The notes below the pieces were generated by a model that had not been told where the DNA came from, did not search any database, and worked only from the letters and a program-made list of their open reading frames with translations. Positions 23,454 to 32,218 of a stretch of DNA of 64,000 bases are shown here, piece after piece. Source of the stretch: Chitinophagaceae bacterium IBVUCB1 (GTDB taxonomy: Bacteria > Bacteroidota > Bacteroidia > Chitinophagales > Chitinophagaceae); contig NFUW01000001.1 in assembly GCA_002127285.1 (NCBI GenBank), positions 632,057 to 696,056 on the forward strand. The letters are read 5' to 3'. Each line of letters opens with the position of its first letter. Position 1 is the stretch's first letter. The translations under genes were made by a program, and so were the position numbers.

Positions 23454-24719
23454 AATCCACTCCGCACCAAAATACGGCTGCAATGCCTTTGGTATTTTTA
23501 TGCCATCGGGTGTTTGATGATTTTCGAGCAAACAAGCAACAATACGGGGCAATGCGAGTGAACTGCCATTCAGCGAGTGCAACAAATGCGTTTTACCATT
23601 CGTGTCTTTATACCTTGCCTTCAGCCTGTTGGTCTGGAAGCTCTCAAAGTTAGACGTAGAGCTTACTTCAAGCCAACGCTCTTGCGCTGCACTATACACT
23701 TCAAAATCGTAAGTAAGTGCCGATGTAAAGCCCATATCTCCGCCACAAAGACGCAGTATGCGGTATTCCAACTCAAGCGATTGCAGCAGTTTTTCTACAT
23801 GCAGCACCATGTCTTCCAGCACCTCGTAGCTTTTTTCAGGTTGTACCAATTGTACTATCTCTACTTTATCAAACTGATGCAGCCTGTTCAGCCCGCGCAC
23901 ATCTTTACCATAAGAACCCGCCTCTCTGCGGAAGCAGGGTGTGTAGGCTGTCATCTTTATAGGCAGGTCGCTTTCTTTTACTATTTCATCCCTGTACACA
24001 TTTGTTACCGGTACTTCTGCCGTTGGTATCAGGTAAAAGTTATCATCCCTTGCATGGTACATCTGCCCTTCTTTATCGGGTAATTGTCCTGTACCTCTTG
24101 CAGAGTCTTCATTTACCATATAGGGCGGGTAATACTCTGTATAACCCGCATCAATATTATAGTTGAGAAAATAGCTGATAAGCGCGCGCTGCAACTTCGC
24201 ACCTTTTCCTATATATACGGGGAAACCGCTACCTGTCAGCTTTGTACCCAGTTCAAAGTTGATGAGGTTATATTTTTCTGTCAGCTCCCAATGCGGTAGT
24301 TTTTGTGCGCTCAGGTCGGGCCTTGTGCCACCTTGCCTTACTACTTCATTGTCTTCCGGTGTTTTGCCATATGGTACGCTGCTATGTGGTATGTTGGGCA
24401 GGCGGATGATGAGTGCATATTGTTCTTGCTCCAGCGTTGCCAGTTTTTCCGCCAGTTGTTTGGTTTGTTCCTTATGGCTTGCTACATCAGTTTTCAGGGC
24501 TTCCGCTTCTTCTTTTTTGCCCTGCCCCATCAGTTGGCCTATGTTTTTAGATGCCACATTGATGGCAGCGGCCAGATTGTCGTTTTCTACCTGTATGCGG
24601 CGGCGCTCTTCGTCTATTGCTATTATCTGCTCTACCAGTTCGGGTTCTTTAAAGTTTCTCTTCTTCAACCCTTCCAGTACCAGTTCCTTATTTTGCCTGA
24701 ATAATTGTATCGGCAGCAT
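23445..24719 (-). CDS. serS: seryl-tRNA synthetase
   Basis: The 424-residue class II synthetase has the N-terminal coiled-coil arm (about 30-105) that contacts the tRNA-Ser variable arm, motif 2 FRREAGSYGKDVRGLNRLHQF, the TSE-like loop IPTAEVPVTN, and motif 3 GSSLALPRIVACLLENHQ. It charges tRNA-Ser. A TAGGTTTG box lies 22 nt upstream of the ATG. Confidence 0.97.
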   Translation of the reverse strand: MLPIQLFRQNKELVLEGLKKRNFKEPELVEQIIAIDEERRRIQVENDNLAAAINVASKNIGQLMGQGKKEEAEALKTDVASHKEQTKQLAEKLATLEQEQYALIIRLPNIPHSSVPYGKTPEDNEVVRQGGTRPDLSAQKLPHWELTEKYNLINFELGTKLTGSGFPVYIGKGAKLQRALISYFLNYNIDAGYTEYYPPYMVNEDSARGTGQLPDKEGQMYHARDDNFYLIPTAEVPVTNVYRDEIVKESDLPIKMTAYTPCFRREAGSYGKDVRGLNRLHQFDKVEIVQLVQPEKSYEVLEDMVLHVEKLLQSLELEYRILRLCGGDMGFTSALTYDFEVYSAAQERWLEVSSTSNFESFQTNRLKARYKDTNGKTHLLHSLNGSSLALPRIVACLLENHQTPDGIKIPKALQPYFGAEWINP

Positions 24720-24741
24720 AGTGTGTAAAATAATTGTGGCG

Positions 24742-24749
24742 CAAACCTA
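24742..24749 (-). promoter_or_regulatory. serS -7 box (TAGGTTTG)
   Basis: The minus strand reads TAGGTTTG, an exact TAnnTTTG match, a short distance upstream of the serS ATG. Confidence 0.6.
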
Positions 24750-24794
24750 CATGAAAAAACGCTGATTTCATCTGCCATGCAGGGTATAAAAAGC

Positions 24795-24825
24795 AAAAAG
24801 AGACTGTACGAAACAGTCTCTTTTT
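24795..24825. terminator. terminator of the histone-like gene
   Basis: AAAAAGAGACTGT (24795-24807), loop ACGAA, ACAGTCTCTTTTT (24813-24825): a 13-bp perfect stem with A and T ends, functional in both directions. It follows the minus-strand Lys/Ala-rich gene. Confidence 0.85.
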
Positions 24826-24845
24826 TCGATTCGCTAAGATTGTAC

Positions 24846-25073
24846 TTATTTTTTCTTAGCGGCTGCCTTTTTAGGGGCTGCGTTTTTCTTTGGAGCAGCT
24901 TTTTTAGGAGCCGCTTTTTTCGCAGCTTTCTTAGGAGCCGCTTTCTTTGCAGCTTTTTTAGGAGCCGCTTTTTTTGCAGCTTTTTTAGGAGCTGCCTTTT
25001 TGGCTGCAGCCTTCTTAGGGGCTGCTTTTTTCGCTGCAGCTTTTTTTGGAGCTGCTTTTTTTGCTGTTGCCAT
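24846..25073 (-). CDS. Lys/Ala-rich histone H1-like protein
   Basis: The 75-residue protein consists almost only of the repeated units AAPKKAAAKK and AAPKKAAKK (Lys, Ala, Pro). It resembles the C-terminal tail of histone H1 and bacterial AlgP/Hc1-like proteins that bind DNA non-specifically. The DNA is a matching array of degenerate 24-30-bp repeats. The antisense strand shows an equally long Phe/Cys/Arg-rich frame which is an artefact. ATG 25073 has no family-dependent check. Located just downstream of ribosomal genes rpmA and rplU. Confidence 0.82.
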   Translation of the reverse strand: MATAKKAAPKKAAAKKAAPKKAAAKKAAPKKAAKKAAPKKAAKKAAPKKAAKKAAPKKAAPKKNAAPKKAAAKKK

Positions 25074-25118
25074 AACTGTGAATTTAAGGGTTAAACAAAA
25101 ACCTTTATATATGGCAAA

Positions 25119-25144
25119 CAGCCGAGGGGGTTATGCCTCGGCTG
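25119..25144 (-). terminator. rpmA terminator
   Basis: CAGCCGAGG (25119-25127) pairs with CCTCGGCTG (25136-25144), overlapping the rpmA stop codon; on the minus strand it is followed by TTTGCC. Confidence 0.65.
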
Positions 25145-25400
25145 TAGCTGAAAATTCCTTAACTGATATCAATGTCTTAGTACGAGTTTTGCGGAACTCA
25201 ACGATACCATCTTTCAATGCGAAAATGGTAAAGTCTTTACCAAGACCAACGTTTGTGCCGGGGTGATACACAGTACCACGCTGGCGTACGATGATGTTAC
25301 CTGATATTGCAGGCTGGCCACCGTATATTTTAACTCCCAGTCTTTTACTCTGTGAGTCCCTGTTATTCTTTACGCTACCTTCACCTTTTTTATGTGCCAT
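25131..25400 (-). CDS. rpmA: 50S ribosomal protein L27
   Basis: The 89-residue protein [24 protein letters not shown] with [20 protein letters not shown] is L27. Its N-terminus begins MAHKK with no cleavable Firmicutes-type extension. It follows rplU by 40 bp in the usual rplU-rpmA order. Confidence 0.98.
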   Translation of the reverse strand: MAHKKGEGSVKNNRDSQSKRLGVKIYGGQPAISGNIIVRQRGTVYHPGTNVGLGKDFTIFALKDGIVEFRKTRTKTLISVKEFSATAEA

Positions 25401-25440
25401 TACTTATGCTAACTATTTACGAATTTACAAAAAAAATAAA

Positions 25441-25737
25441 TTATGCAATATCTTTTATTTTTATTTTGGTAAGATATTGACGGTGGCCGTTACTTTTCTG
25501 ATATCCTTTACGGCGCTTTTTCTTGAAAACTATCACTTTATCACCTTTCAGATGATCTACAATTTCTGCTTTCACTTTTACAGAATCAGTAAATTTTATA
25601 TTACCGCTGTTTGATGTCATCAGTACTTCTGAAAACTCAACACTCTCACCTACATTGCCTGACAGGCGGTGAACAAACAATTCATCATCTTTCTTCACTT
25701 TGAATTGCTGACCTGCTATATTAACTATCGCAAACAT
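25441..25737 (-). CDS. rplU: 50S ribosomal protein L21
   Basis: The 98-residue protein with MFAIVNIAGQQFKVKKDDE, KVIVFKKKRRKGYQKSNGHRQ and the C-terminal YLTKIKIKDI is L21. A perfect TACCTTTG -7 box lies at 25760-25767. It heads the rplU-rpmA operon. Confidence 0.98.
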   Translation of the reverse strand: MFAIVNIAGQQFKVKKDDELFVHRLSGNVGESVEFSEVLMTSNSGNIKFTDSVKVKAEIVDHLKGDKVIVFKKKRRKGYQKSNGHRQYLTKIKIKDIA

Positions 25738-25759
25738 GACGCTCCTAAAATATTTCGCG

Positions 25760-25767
25760 CAAAGGTA
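25760..25767 (-). promoter_or_regulatory. rplU-rpmA promoter -7 box (TACCTTTG)
   Basis: The minus strand reads TACCTTTG 22 nt before the rplU ATG. Confidence 0.65.
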
Positions 25768-25819
25768 AGATTATTTTTCCGTTATCCACAAATATTTTTT
25801 TATAATTTGTTGTTTCCCT

Positions 25820-27165
25820 TTATAAATACTGTTTTCCTGACATACTTCTCCTTTCATAAATAGATATTATAGAGTAAATCACTACACAAGGCACTATCCA
25901 CGCAATACGGTATTGTAACCTATCTAGCACATTGGCAAATGTAGCGGTAACAAAGGCATTTATTATTATAAAAACTAATGCACTAATAATTATCATCATC
26001 ACCTCGTCTTGTCGGCGAACTATATAAATACAAACTGGAAGTAGCAATAAGCATAGCAAGAAAGTACAGGTATAAACTATTGAATAATTGTCCGTTTCAA
26101 TAGCCTTCATGTGTTGTTTACCTCTAAAATAACTTGCTGTATCCGATGGGTAGGCCCTCACAAATATTTCACGAACGTTATTATCGCCCATGGGGCATGT
26201 TACATTCCCCTTTATATTTATATAACTCATTTGTTTTACAGTAGCTTGCAGAGAGTGCTTTATAAAAGCGTTTCGATAGTACGAATTGCTAAACACCCCT
26301 TTAATGATAGCATTATATGCTGTTTTACTGCTATCCCAGCCACCTGTTTTGTAAAGTGGTCCGTCATAATCCCACAAAAACTGCCAACCCGTAGCGGGTA
26401 GGTTTTCTTTGAACTTACATAAACCACTATCATTTTGCTTGCAATTATCATTCAAATACGCTTTTAGTACCCCAGATTCAGACAACTTACCAACTATAAA
26501 AACATGCGAACCTCTTGACGGGACAAAACCAAAACCTTTAATAAAATGTATGCTGCAAATAGATACCACCGCCACGCAGGCAATGCTTGTCAATACTACG
26601 CTTTTCTTTAAAAAGAGGTTAAAGCGTTTCACTAAACAGGCAACTGCAATCATAACACTACTGCATAATAATGCAATAATAAAATGGGAATTATGTATGA
26701 GAGTTGATACATAAAACACAAATGCGTATAGTATCAATTCAGTATTTTTATTTGAAGTAAGGAATAATACTGCCGACAAATACAATACAGGTGTAAAAAT
26801 ATCGGGCATTATATGAACTGCTATCCATGGCAAACTGGTAAATGCAATTACAATAACAACAGCAGCTATCTGCATTTTGCTTTTTTTATTACCCTTACTG
26901 CAAGTTGTTGCAATAGAAGAGCAATAAGTAGTGCCTGCACAACTATTGTTACCCACAAAGAAGACCGAAGGCTGCTTATAGCGACAAATAAACTGTAAAA
27001 GGGGCTTCTATCGTTGGGCAGCTGCATATCAAATGCATATTTAATATACGAACCGCTATCTGGAGTTAGCAACGGATAGCCATTATATATTGCTATGCTG
27101 ATAATAAGCATAGCATACACAGCTATTAAAAGGGTCTGTTTTATATACAGGTATAATGCTTTCAA
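25820..27165 (-). pseudogene. GT-C-like polytopic membrane protein interrupted by a -1 frameshift
   Basis: Two overlapping frames together make one protein of about 448 residues. The first (27165-26866) encodes a start TTG, a helix, and GYPLLTPDSGSYIKYAF, the acidic first-loop pattern of GT-C or mannosyltransferase-like proteins. It ends shortly after an A7 run (minus strand of 26881-26887). The second frame continues with IAAVVIVIAFTSLPWIAVHI and about eight more helices, a periplasmic domain (about 150-290 of the second frame) and a C-terminal basic tail. At the junction the zero frame reads ATA AAA AAA G, the A AAA AAA slippery heptamer for -1 slippage. It may be a sequencing error, a true mutation, or programmed frameshifting. 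Function not known; a sugar transferase is a guess. Confidence 0.7.
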
Positions 27166-27235
27166 ATCACAATATTACTTCTTGCAATTAACGAAACAAT
27201 TACCAGTATATGCAGTTTTGCTTTATGGGATTATA

Positions 27236-27243
27236 TACCTTTG
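27236..27243 (+). promoter_or_regulatory. -7 box (TACCTTTG) of the GH3 gene
   Basis: TACCTTTG matches the consensus and lies 18 nt before ATG 27262. The TTG at 27241 falls inside it and cannot be the start. Confidence 0.65.
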
Positions 27244-27261
27244 GTTTCCAATTTATCTTGG

Positions 27262-28755
27262 ATGAAGCTGAAATCTTTCCTTGCCAGGCCTTATGCGTCT
27301 ATTATACATAGCCGTATAAAAAAGAGCATGGCCACCGCCGTTGCCGACCAGCAAAGCATATTACAACAGTTGTTGAAGGTGGGCAGCCGTACGGTATTTG
27401 GCAAAGATCATAAGCTGAAAGAGGTAAAAACTTACGACGAATTCAAAGCGGCTGTGCCTATCCGCGATTATGAAGCTTTTAAGCCTTATATAGACCAAAT
27501 AAAAGAAGGACACCAAAACGTATTGTGGAAAGGCAAGCCCATGTACTTTGCAAAAACATCGGGCACTACCAGCGGGGTTAAGTATATACCCATCAGCAAA
27601 GACTCTATACACAATCACATAGATACTGCCCGCAACGCGCTGCTTTGTTATATGGCAGAGAGTGGCAATACAGCGTTTGCAGATGGCAGGATGATTTTTT
27701 TATCAGGCTCGCCAGTGCTGGAGCGTGTAGGCGGCATACCTACCGGCAGGCTTAGCGGCATTGTCAACCACTTCATCCCCGGCTACCTGCGGGGAAATCA
27801 GCTACCCTCTTACGAAACCAATTGTATAGAAGACTGGGAAGAAAAACTGGGCAAAATAGTTGAGGAAACGTTTGATAAAAACATGAGCCTCATCAGCGGC
27901 ATACCGCCGTGGATGCAGATGTATTTTGACTGGCTGACAGAAAAAAGCGGCAAAAAAATCAAAGAACTATATCCCAACCTGCAAGTGCTGGTGCATGGCG
28001 GTGTCAACTTCGAGCCATACAAAGCCAAATTATTTGAAAGCCTCGGCGGACCAATAGATACAGTAGAAACTTTTCCCGCATCAGAAGGATTTTTCGCTTT
28101 TCAGGATACATTAGATAAAGAGGGATTATTGCTCAATACCAATTCTGGCATCTTCTTCGAGTTTATTCCTGCGGCAGAAGTGTTTAATGAAAACCCCACC
28201 CGCCTGTCGCTGGCAGATGTGAAAGTAGGCGAAAACTATGCACTCATTATCAATAGCAATGCGGGTCTTTGGGGCTACAACATAGGCGACACCGTACGTT
28301 TTGTCAGTACCGAGCCATACAGATTAGTAGTAACAGGGCGCATCAAGCATTATATATCTGCTTTCGGAGAGCATGTTATAGGCGAAGAAGTAGAACATGC
28401 CATATTACAAGCCGCTAACGAACACAATGTGCGTATTATAGAATTTACCGTTGCACCCATGATACAAACAAGCGGCGAGTTGCCATATCATGAATGGTTT
28501 GTATCGTTTGAGCACACGCCGGATAATCTTACTGCGTTCAGCAAAGCGGTAGATGACAACCTGCGTAAAAAGAATATTTATTACGACGACCTGATACGTG
28601 GTAATATATTGCAACAGCTAAAAATACGCCCCTTACATAGCCATGCTTTTATAGAATACATGAAGTCTATTGGCAAACTTGGCGGGCAAAACAAAGTACC
28701 CCGCCTAAGCAACGATCGCATCATAGCAGATGCCATGCAGCCATGGCGGCAATAA
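27262..28755 (+). CDS. GH3-family acyl-adenylating enzyme
   Basis: The 497-residue protein resembles plant GH3 acyl-acid amido synthetases and belongs to the ANL-like adenylating superfamily. The nucleotide-binding segment KTSGTTSGVKYIPIS, the central GGVNFEPYKAK and ETFPASEGFFAFQ, and RLVVTGRIKHYISAFGEHVIGEEVE are diagnostic. Bacterial homologs are common in Bacteroidota; their acid and amine substrates are unknown. It has its own promoter and stands alone between the membrane protein and the OM receptor. Confidence 0.92.
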   Translation: MKLKSFLARPYASIIHSRIKKSMATAVADQQSILQQLLKVGSRTVFGKDHKLKEVKTYDEFKAAVPIRDYEAFKPYIDQIKEGHQNVLWKGKPMYFAKTSGTTSGVKYIPISKDSIHNHIDTARNALLCYMAESGNTAFADGRMIFLSGSPVLERVGGIPTGRLSGIVNHFIPGYLRGNQLPSYETNCIEDWEEKLGKIVEETFDKNMSLISGIPPWMQMYFDWLTEKSGKKIKELYPNLQVLVHGGVNFEPYKAKLFESLGGPIDTVETFPASEGFFAFQDTLDKEGLLLNTNSGIFFEFIPAAEVFNENPTRLSLADVKVGENYALIINSNAGLWGYNIGDTVRFVSTEPYRLVVTGRIKHYISAFGEHVIGEEVEHAILQAANEHNVRIIEFTVAPMIQTSGELPYHEWFVSFEHTPDNLTAFSKAVDDNLRKKNIYYDDLIRGNILQQLKIRPLHSHAFIEYMKSIGKLGGQNKVPRLSNDRIIADAMQPWRQ

Positions 28756-28840
28756 GGTTGAACTTTACAGCATATTATTTTGTTAAAAAAGCCTGTATCT
28801 CAATAATTTCAAGCAATTTTGCGGTTTGCAATTTTTTACA

Positions 28841-31363
28841 ATGCGTTTTTCTTTCAGGGCATTAGCCACGGTTTTGTTTTTCAGTCTCGGTAGTTCATTC
28901 TCTCAGGCACAAACAGGTAAACTAACAGGTAAGATTACAGATGCCCAAAACAAGGCGCTGGAATTTGTTACCGTTACCCTGTTAAAGCAAGACTCCAGCA
29001 TAGTAAATGGCGACCTGACTAAAGAAGATGGCAGTTTTGCCATAGCGCCTACTGGTATTGGTAATTTTATACTACGCATTTCGGGGCTGGGTACACAAAC
29101 CAAATATATTGGCAATATCAGCATCACCAACGAAGCTCCTGAAAAAAATATCGGTACTATCAAAGCAGGCACCACGTCCAAAGAATTAAAAGGGGTAACC
29201 GTGAGTGGCGAAAAAGCAGCTTTTGAAATGAACATTGATAAAAAGACATTCAATGTAGATAAGAATATAACAGCGACTGGCGGTAGTGCTACCGATGTAC
29301 TGCAAAACATACCGTCCGTATCTGTAGATGTGGATGGTTCTGTATCGCTGCGTGGCAAATCAAGCATCATACTCATAGATGGCAAACCTGCAACGTTGTT
29401 TGGCGGCGATGTTACCAGTGCGTTGCAAAGCCTGCCTGCTGCCAGCATACAGAGTGTTGAAGTTATAACCAACCCATCGTCTAAATACGACGCGCAAGGT
29501 ATGGCAGGCATCATCAACATCATAACCAAGCGCGATAAAAAATTCGGGTTCAACGGCTCAGCAACAGTTGGTGTTGGCACACGCGATAAATACAATGGCA
29601 GCCTGAACCTGAACATAAAAAACGAAAAGTGGAATATATTCCTCAATAGCAGTGCAAGATTCAACCGCAATTATAATCGCACTACCAACGAGCGCACCAA
29701 CGCAGGTACAGATGATTACTTCAGAAGTTACGACGACAATATTCGTAAGTTCAATGGCATTTTCAACACCATTGGCGCAGAATACACTATTGATAAATAC
29801 AACAGTGTAACGCTGACACAAAACCTGAACCGTATGCAATGGGGTGGTACTGGCACTTCCGACTACAAAGTTTTCAGTGGCGAATTGATTGATTCCACCC
29901 AACGCCGCAGCTCTTTCAATGTGGGCGGACCACTATCATCTTCTACCTCGCTGGACTATAAGCGCAAATTCAAAAAAGAAAAACAAGAACTGACTGCCAA
30001 TGCTACTTATGCCAAAACATGGGTGGAGCGAAATCAGGAATATGAAACCGATATACTGAACGGAGATGGCAGCCAACGCCGCCGCACCATTTTTCAGAAA
30101 GCACCGGGCAGCGGCACCAATGCCAGCCTGAACGCGCAGATAGACTATACCATGCCTACCAATAAAACAGACAAGCTGGATGCAGGGCTGCGTACACAAC
30201 TAATTTGGTTTGAAAGCAAAAATAATCCTACCATTGACTCCGGCTTTGGTCAGCAATTAGACTATACATTGCTGAACATCTTTAAATACAATCAGCAAAC
30301 ACATGCTGCTTATGCCAACTACGGCGGACAACGCGGCAAATGGGGTTACCAGGCAGGATTGCGTTTAGAATATTTCAACTATACGGGCAGTACCCAAATG
30401 CTGGTGGGTAGAACATATACTACCGAATTTCTCAACCTCTTCCCAACGGCGTATGCATCGTACAAACTACCCAAAGACCAAAATATTTTTCTTAGTTATA
30501 GCCGACGCACCAACAGGCCGGGCTTTATGCAGTTGATGCCATACATAGATTTATCAAACCCGCAGGATACGAATATGGGCAACCCCAACCTGAAGCCGGA
30601 GTTTCTGAACAATATAGAACTGAACTATAGCAAACCCTTTAAAAAAGGACACAACCTGACAGCCAGCGTGTATTATCAATACACCGAAAACATGATAGAG
30701 CGCTATCGCAAATTTTACAGCGATGGCACCACTTTTACACAACCGCAAAACCTGAATACAGGCATTACTTATGGCATGGAATTGATTGGCAAAGCACAAC
30801 TGATACCGGTATGGGATGCAACGCTTAGCTTCAACTTCTTTCAAAACGAAGTAAGCGGCGCGAATATAGACCCTGTACTGAATAACAGCGGCTTTAGCTG
30901 GTTCAGCAAGCTGAATACAAATCTGAAACTGCCCAAAGGTTTTTCATTACAGATAAACGGCAACTACGAAGCACCCAAAGTAGCCGCTCAAGGCATCTTG
31001 CAACAAGTGTACTGGCTGGATATAGCCGTACGCAAAAACCTGCTGAAAAATAAAGCCACTTTGGTAGCAAACGTGTCTGACATTTTCAATACACGCAAAT
31101 ACACCACAATATTCGACTATCCGGCATATACCCAAAGCACCTACCGCGATAGGGAAACCCGTATTGGTAACATAAGTTTCACATATCGTTTTGGTGGCAA
31201 CGAGCATAGCAGCAAAGAGCCACGCGGCATGGGCGGGAACGGGCGCAGAGGCGGTAAAGAACAGAAAAACCAGCAAACCAAAGAGCGAGACAACCTGAAA
31301 ACGGACGAAGGCAGCGGCGGCGGCGAAGGCGGTGGGAGCAGCCCTGCACCATCCGGTAGTTAA
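28841..31363 (+). CDS. TonB-dependent receptor-like outer-membrane protein
   Basis: The 840-residue protein has a signal peptide, a carboxypeptidase-regulatory-like domain (about 28-110; KLTGKITDAQNKALEFVTVTLL), a plug (about 120-225; ATDVLQNIPSVSVDVDG, ILIDGKP, SSKYDAQGMAGIINIIT), and an OMP_b-brl_3-type barrel with NRPGFMQLMPYIDLSNP and GNPNLKPEF. The last barrel strand ISFTYRFGG is followed by an unusual hydrophilic Gly/Arg/Lys-rich tail of about 60 residues. No SusD partner is adjacent. ATG 28841 gives a proper signal peptide. Confidence 0.92.
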   Translation: MRFSFRALATVLFFSLGSSFSQAQTGKLTGKITDAQNKALEFVTVTLLKQDSSIVNGDLTKEDGSFAIAPTGIGNFILRISGLGTQTKYIGNISITNEAPEKNIGTIKAGTTSKELKGVTVSGEKAAFEMNIDKKTFNVDKNITATGGSATDVLQNIPSVSVDVDGSVSLRGKSSIILIDGKPATLFGGDVTSALQSLPAASIQSVEVITNPSSKYDAQGMAGIINIITKRDKKFGFNGSATVGVGTRDKYNGSLNLNIKNEKWNIFLNSSARFNRNYNRTTNERTNAGTDDYFRSYDDNIRKFNGIFNTIGAEYTIDKYNSVTLTQNLNRMQWGGTGTSDYKVFSGELIDSTQRRSSFNVGGPLSSSTSLDYKRKFKKEKQELTANATYAKTWVERNQEYETDILNGDGSQRRRTIFQKAPGSGTNASLNAQIDYTMPTNKTDKLDAGLRTQLIWFESKNNPTIDSGFGQQLDYTLLNIFKYNQQTHAAYANYGGQRGKWGYQAGLRLEYFNYTGSTQMLVGRTYTTEFLNLFPTAYASYKLPKDQNIFLSYSRRTNRPGFMQLMPYIDLSNPQDTNMGNPNLKPEFLNNIELNYSKPFKKGHNLTASVYYQYTENMIERYRKFYSDGTTFTQPQNLNTGITYGMELIGKAQLIPVWDATLSFNFFQNEVSGANIDPVLNNSGFSWFSKLNTNLKLPKGFSLQINGNYEAPKVAAQGILQQVYWLDIAVRKNLLKNKATLVANVSDIFNTRKYTTIFDYPAYTQSTYRDRETRIGNISFTYRFGGNEHSSKEPRGMGGNGRRGGKEQKNQQTKERDNLKTDEGSGGGEGGGSSPAPSGS

Positions 31364-31373
31364 TAATTGGTGT

Positions 31374-31381
31374 TATATTTG
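31374..31381 (+). promoter_or_regulatory. -7 box (TATATTTG) of the DUF4197 gene
   Basis: TATATTTG matches the consensus exactly, 30 nt upstream of ATG 31412, just after the receptor gene stop. Confidence 0.55.
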
Positions 31382-31411
31382 ATATACCTAATACAAGTAA
31401 AAAACGAAAGT

Positions 31412-32167
31412 ATGCATAAATCATTCCTGATAGGGCTGGCTGCAGTAGCTACATTATATACAAACGCGGCACAGGCACAAACATTCAAAGACCTTGTAAA
31501 CAAAGCGAATAAAACCCTCAATGGTGGTGGAAACAATTCCGGCTCACAAGGTGGCAACCTCAGCAATGGCGAGGTAGTATCTGCACTGAAGCAGGCATTG
31601 GAAATAGGCACTAAAAATGCATCGGGCAGACTCAATGTTACCAACGGCTTTTTTGGCAACCAACTGATAAAAATATTAATGCCACCCGAAGCAAGGCAGA
31701 TAGAAACTACGCTGCGCTCGCTGGGTATGGGTGCGCAGGTAGATAAAGCCATCCTATCTATGAATCGTGCTGCAGAAGATGCGTCGGGCAAAGCCGTTAA
31801 TATATTCGTCAATGCCATTACCAGCATGTCTATACAAGATGGCATCGGCATACTGCGTGGCGGGCAAGGTGCTGCTACCAACTTTTTGAAAAACAGAACT
31901 ACAGCCGCATTGACTTCAGAATTTCGCCCGGTAATACAAAACTCACTCAATAGTGTAGGAGCAACACGCTATTGGTCAGACATTGTAAATATCTACAACC
32001 GCCTGCCAACGGTACGCAACAAAGTGAACCCCGACCTTGCGGGCTATGTTACGGAACGTGCGCTGAACGGGCTTTTTGTAACCATAGCAGATGAGGAAAA
32101 TAAAATCCGTTTGGACCCCGCTGCCCGTGTTACCGATTTATTGAGAAAAGTATTTGGTTCTAACTAA
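31412..32167 (+). CDS. exported DUF4197 protein
   Basis: The 251-residue protein has a signal peptide (MHKSFLIGLAAVATLYTNAAQAQ), a glycine/asparagine-rich linker and a helical DUF4197 domain: GEVVSALKQALEIGTKNA, LMPPEARQIETTLR, ILRGGQGAATNFLKNRT, and the C-terminal RTALNG-like ERALNGLFVTIADEENKIR. The family is periplasmic and of unknown function. ATG 31412 is supported by the promoter position. Confidence 0.93.
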   Translation: MHKSFLIGLAAVATLYTNAAQAQTFKDLVNKANKTLNGGGNNSGSQGGNLSNGEVVSALKQALEIGTKNASGRLNVTNGFFGNQLIKILMPPEARQIETTLRSLGMGAQVDKAILSMNRAAEDASGKAVNIFVNAITSMSIQDGIGILRGGQGAATNFLKNRTTAALTSEFRPVIQNSLNSVGATRYWSDIVNIYNRLPTVRNKVNPDLAGYVTERALNGLFVTIADEENKIRLDPAARVTDLLRKVFGSN

Positions 32168-32218
32168 TCATACATCGTTTTCAAACTTTAGTCTTCACAC
32201 TGCTACTACATTTTTATT

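Noticed and set aside
24777-25094. Plus-strand Phe/Arg/Cys-rich frame over the histone-like gene
   Set aside because: It is the reverse complement of the Lys/Ala repeat array; the minus-strand product matches known H1-like proteins and has a terminator behind it.
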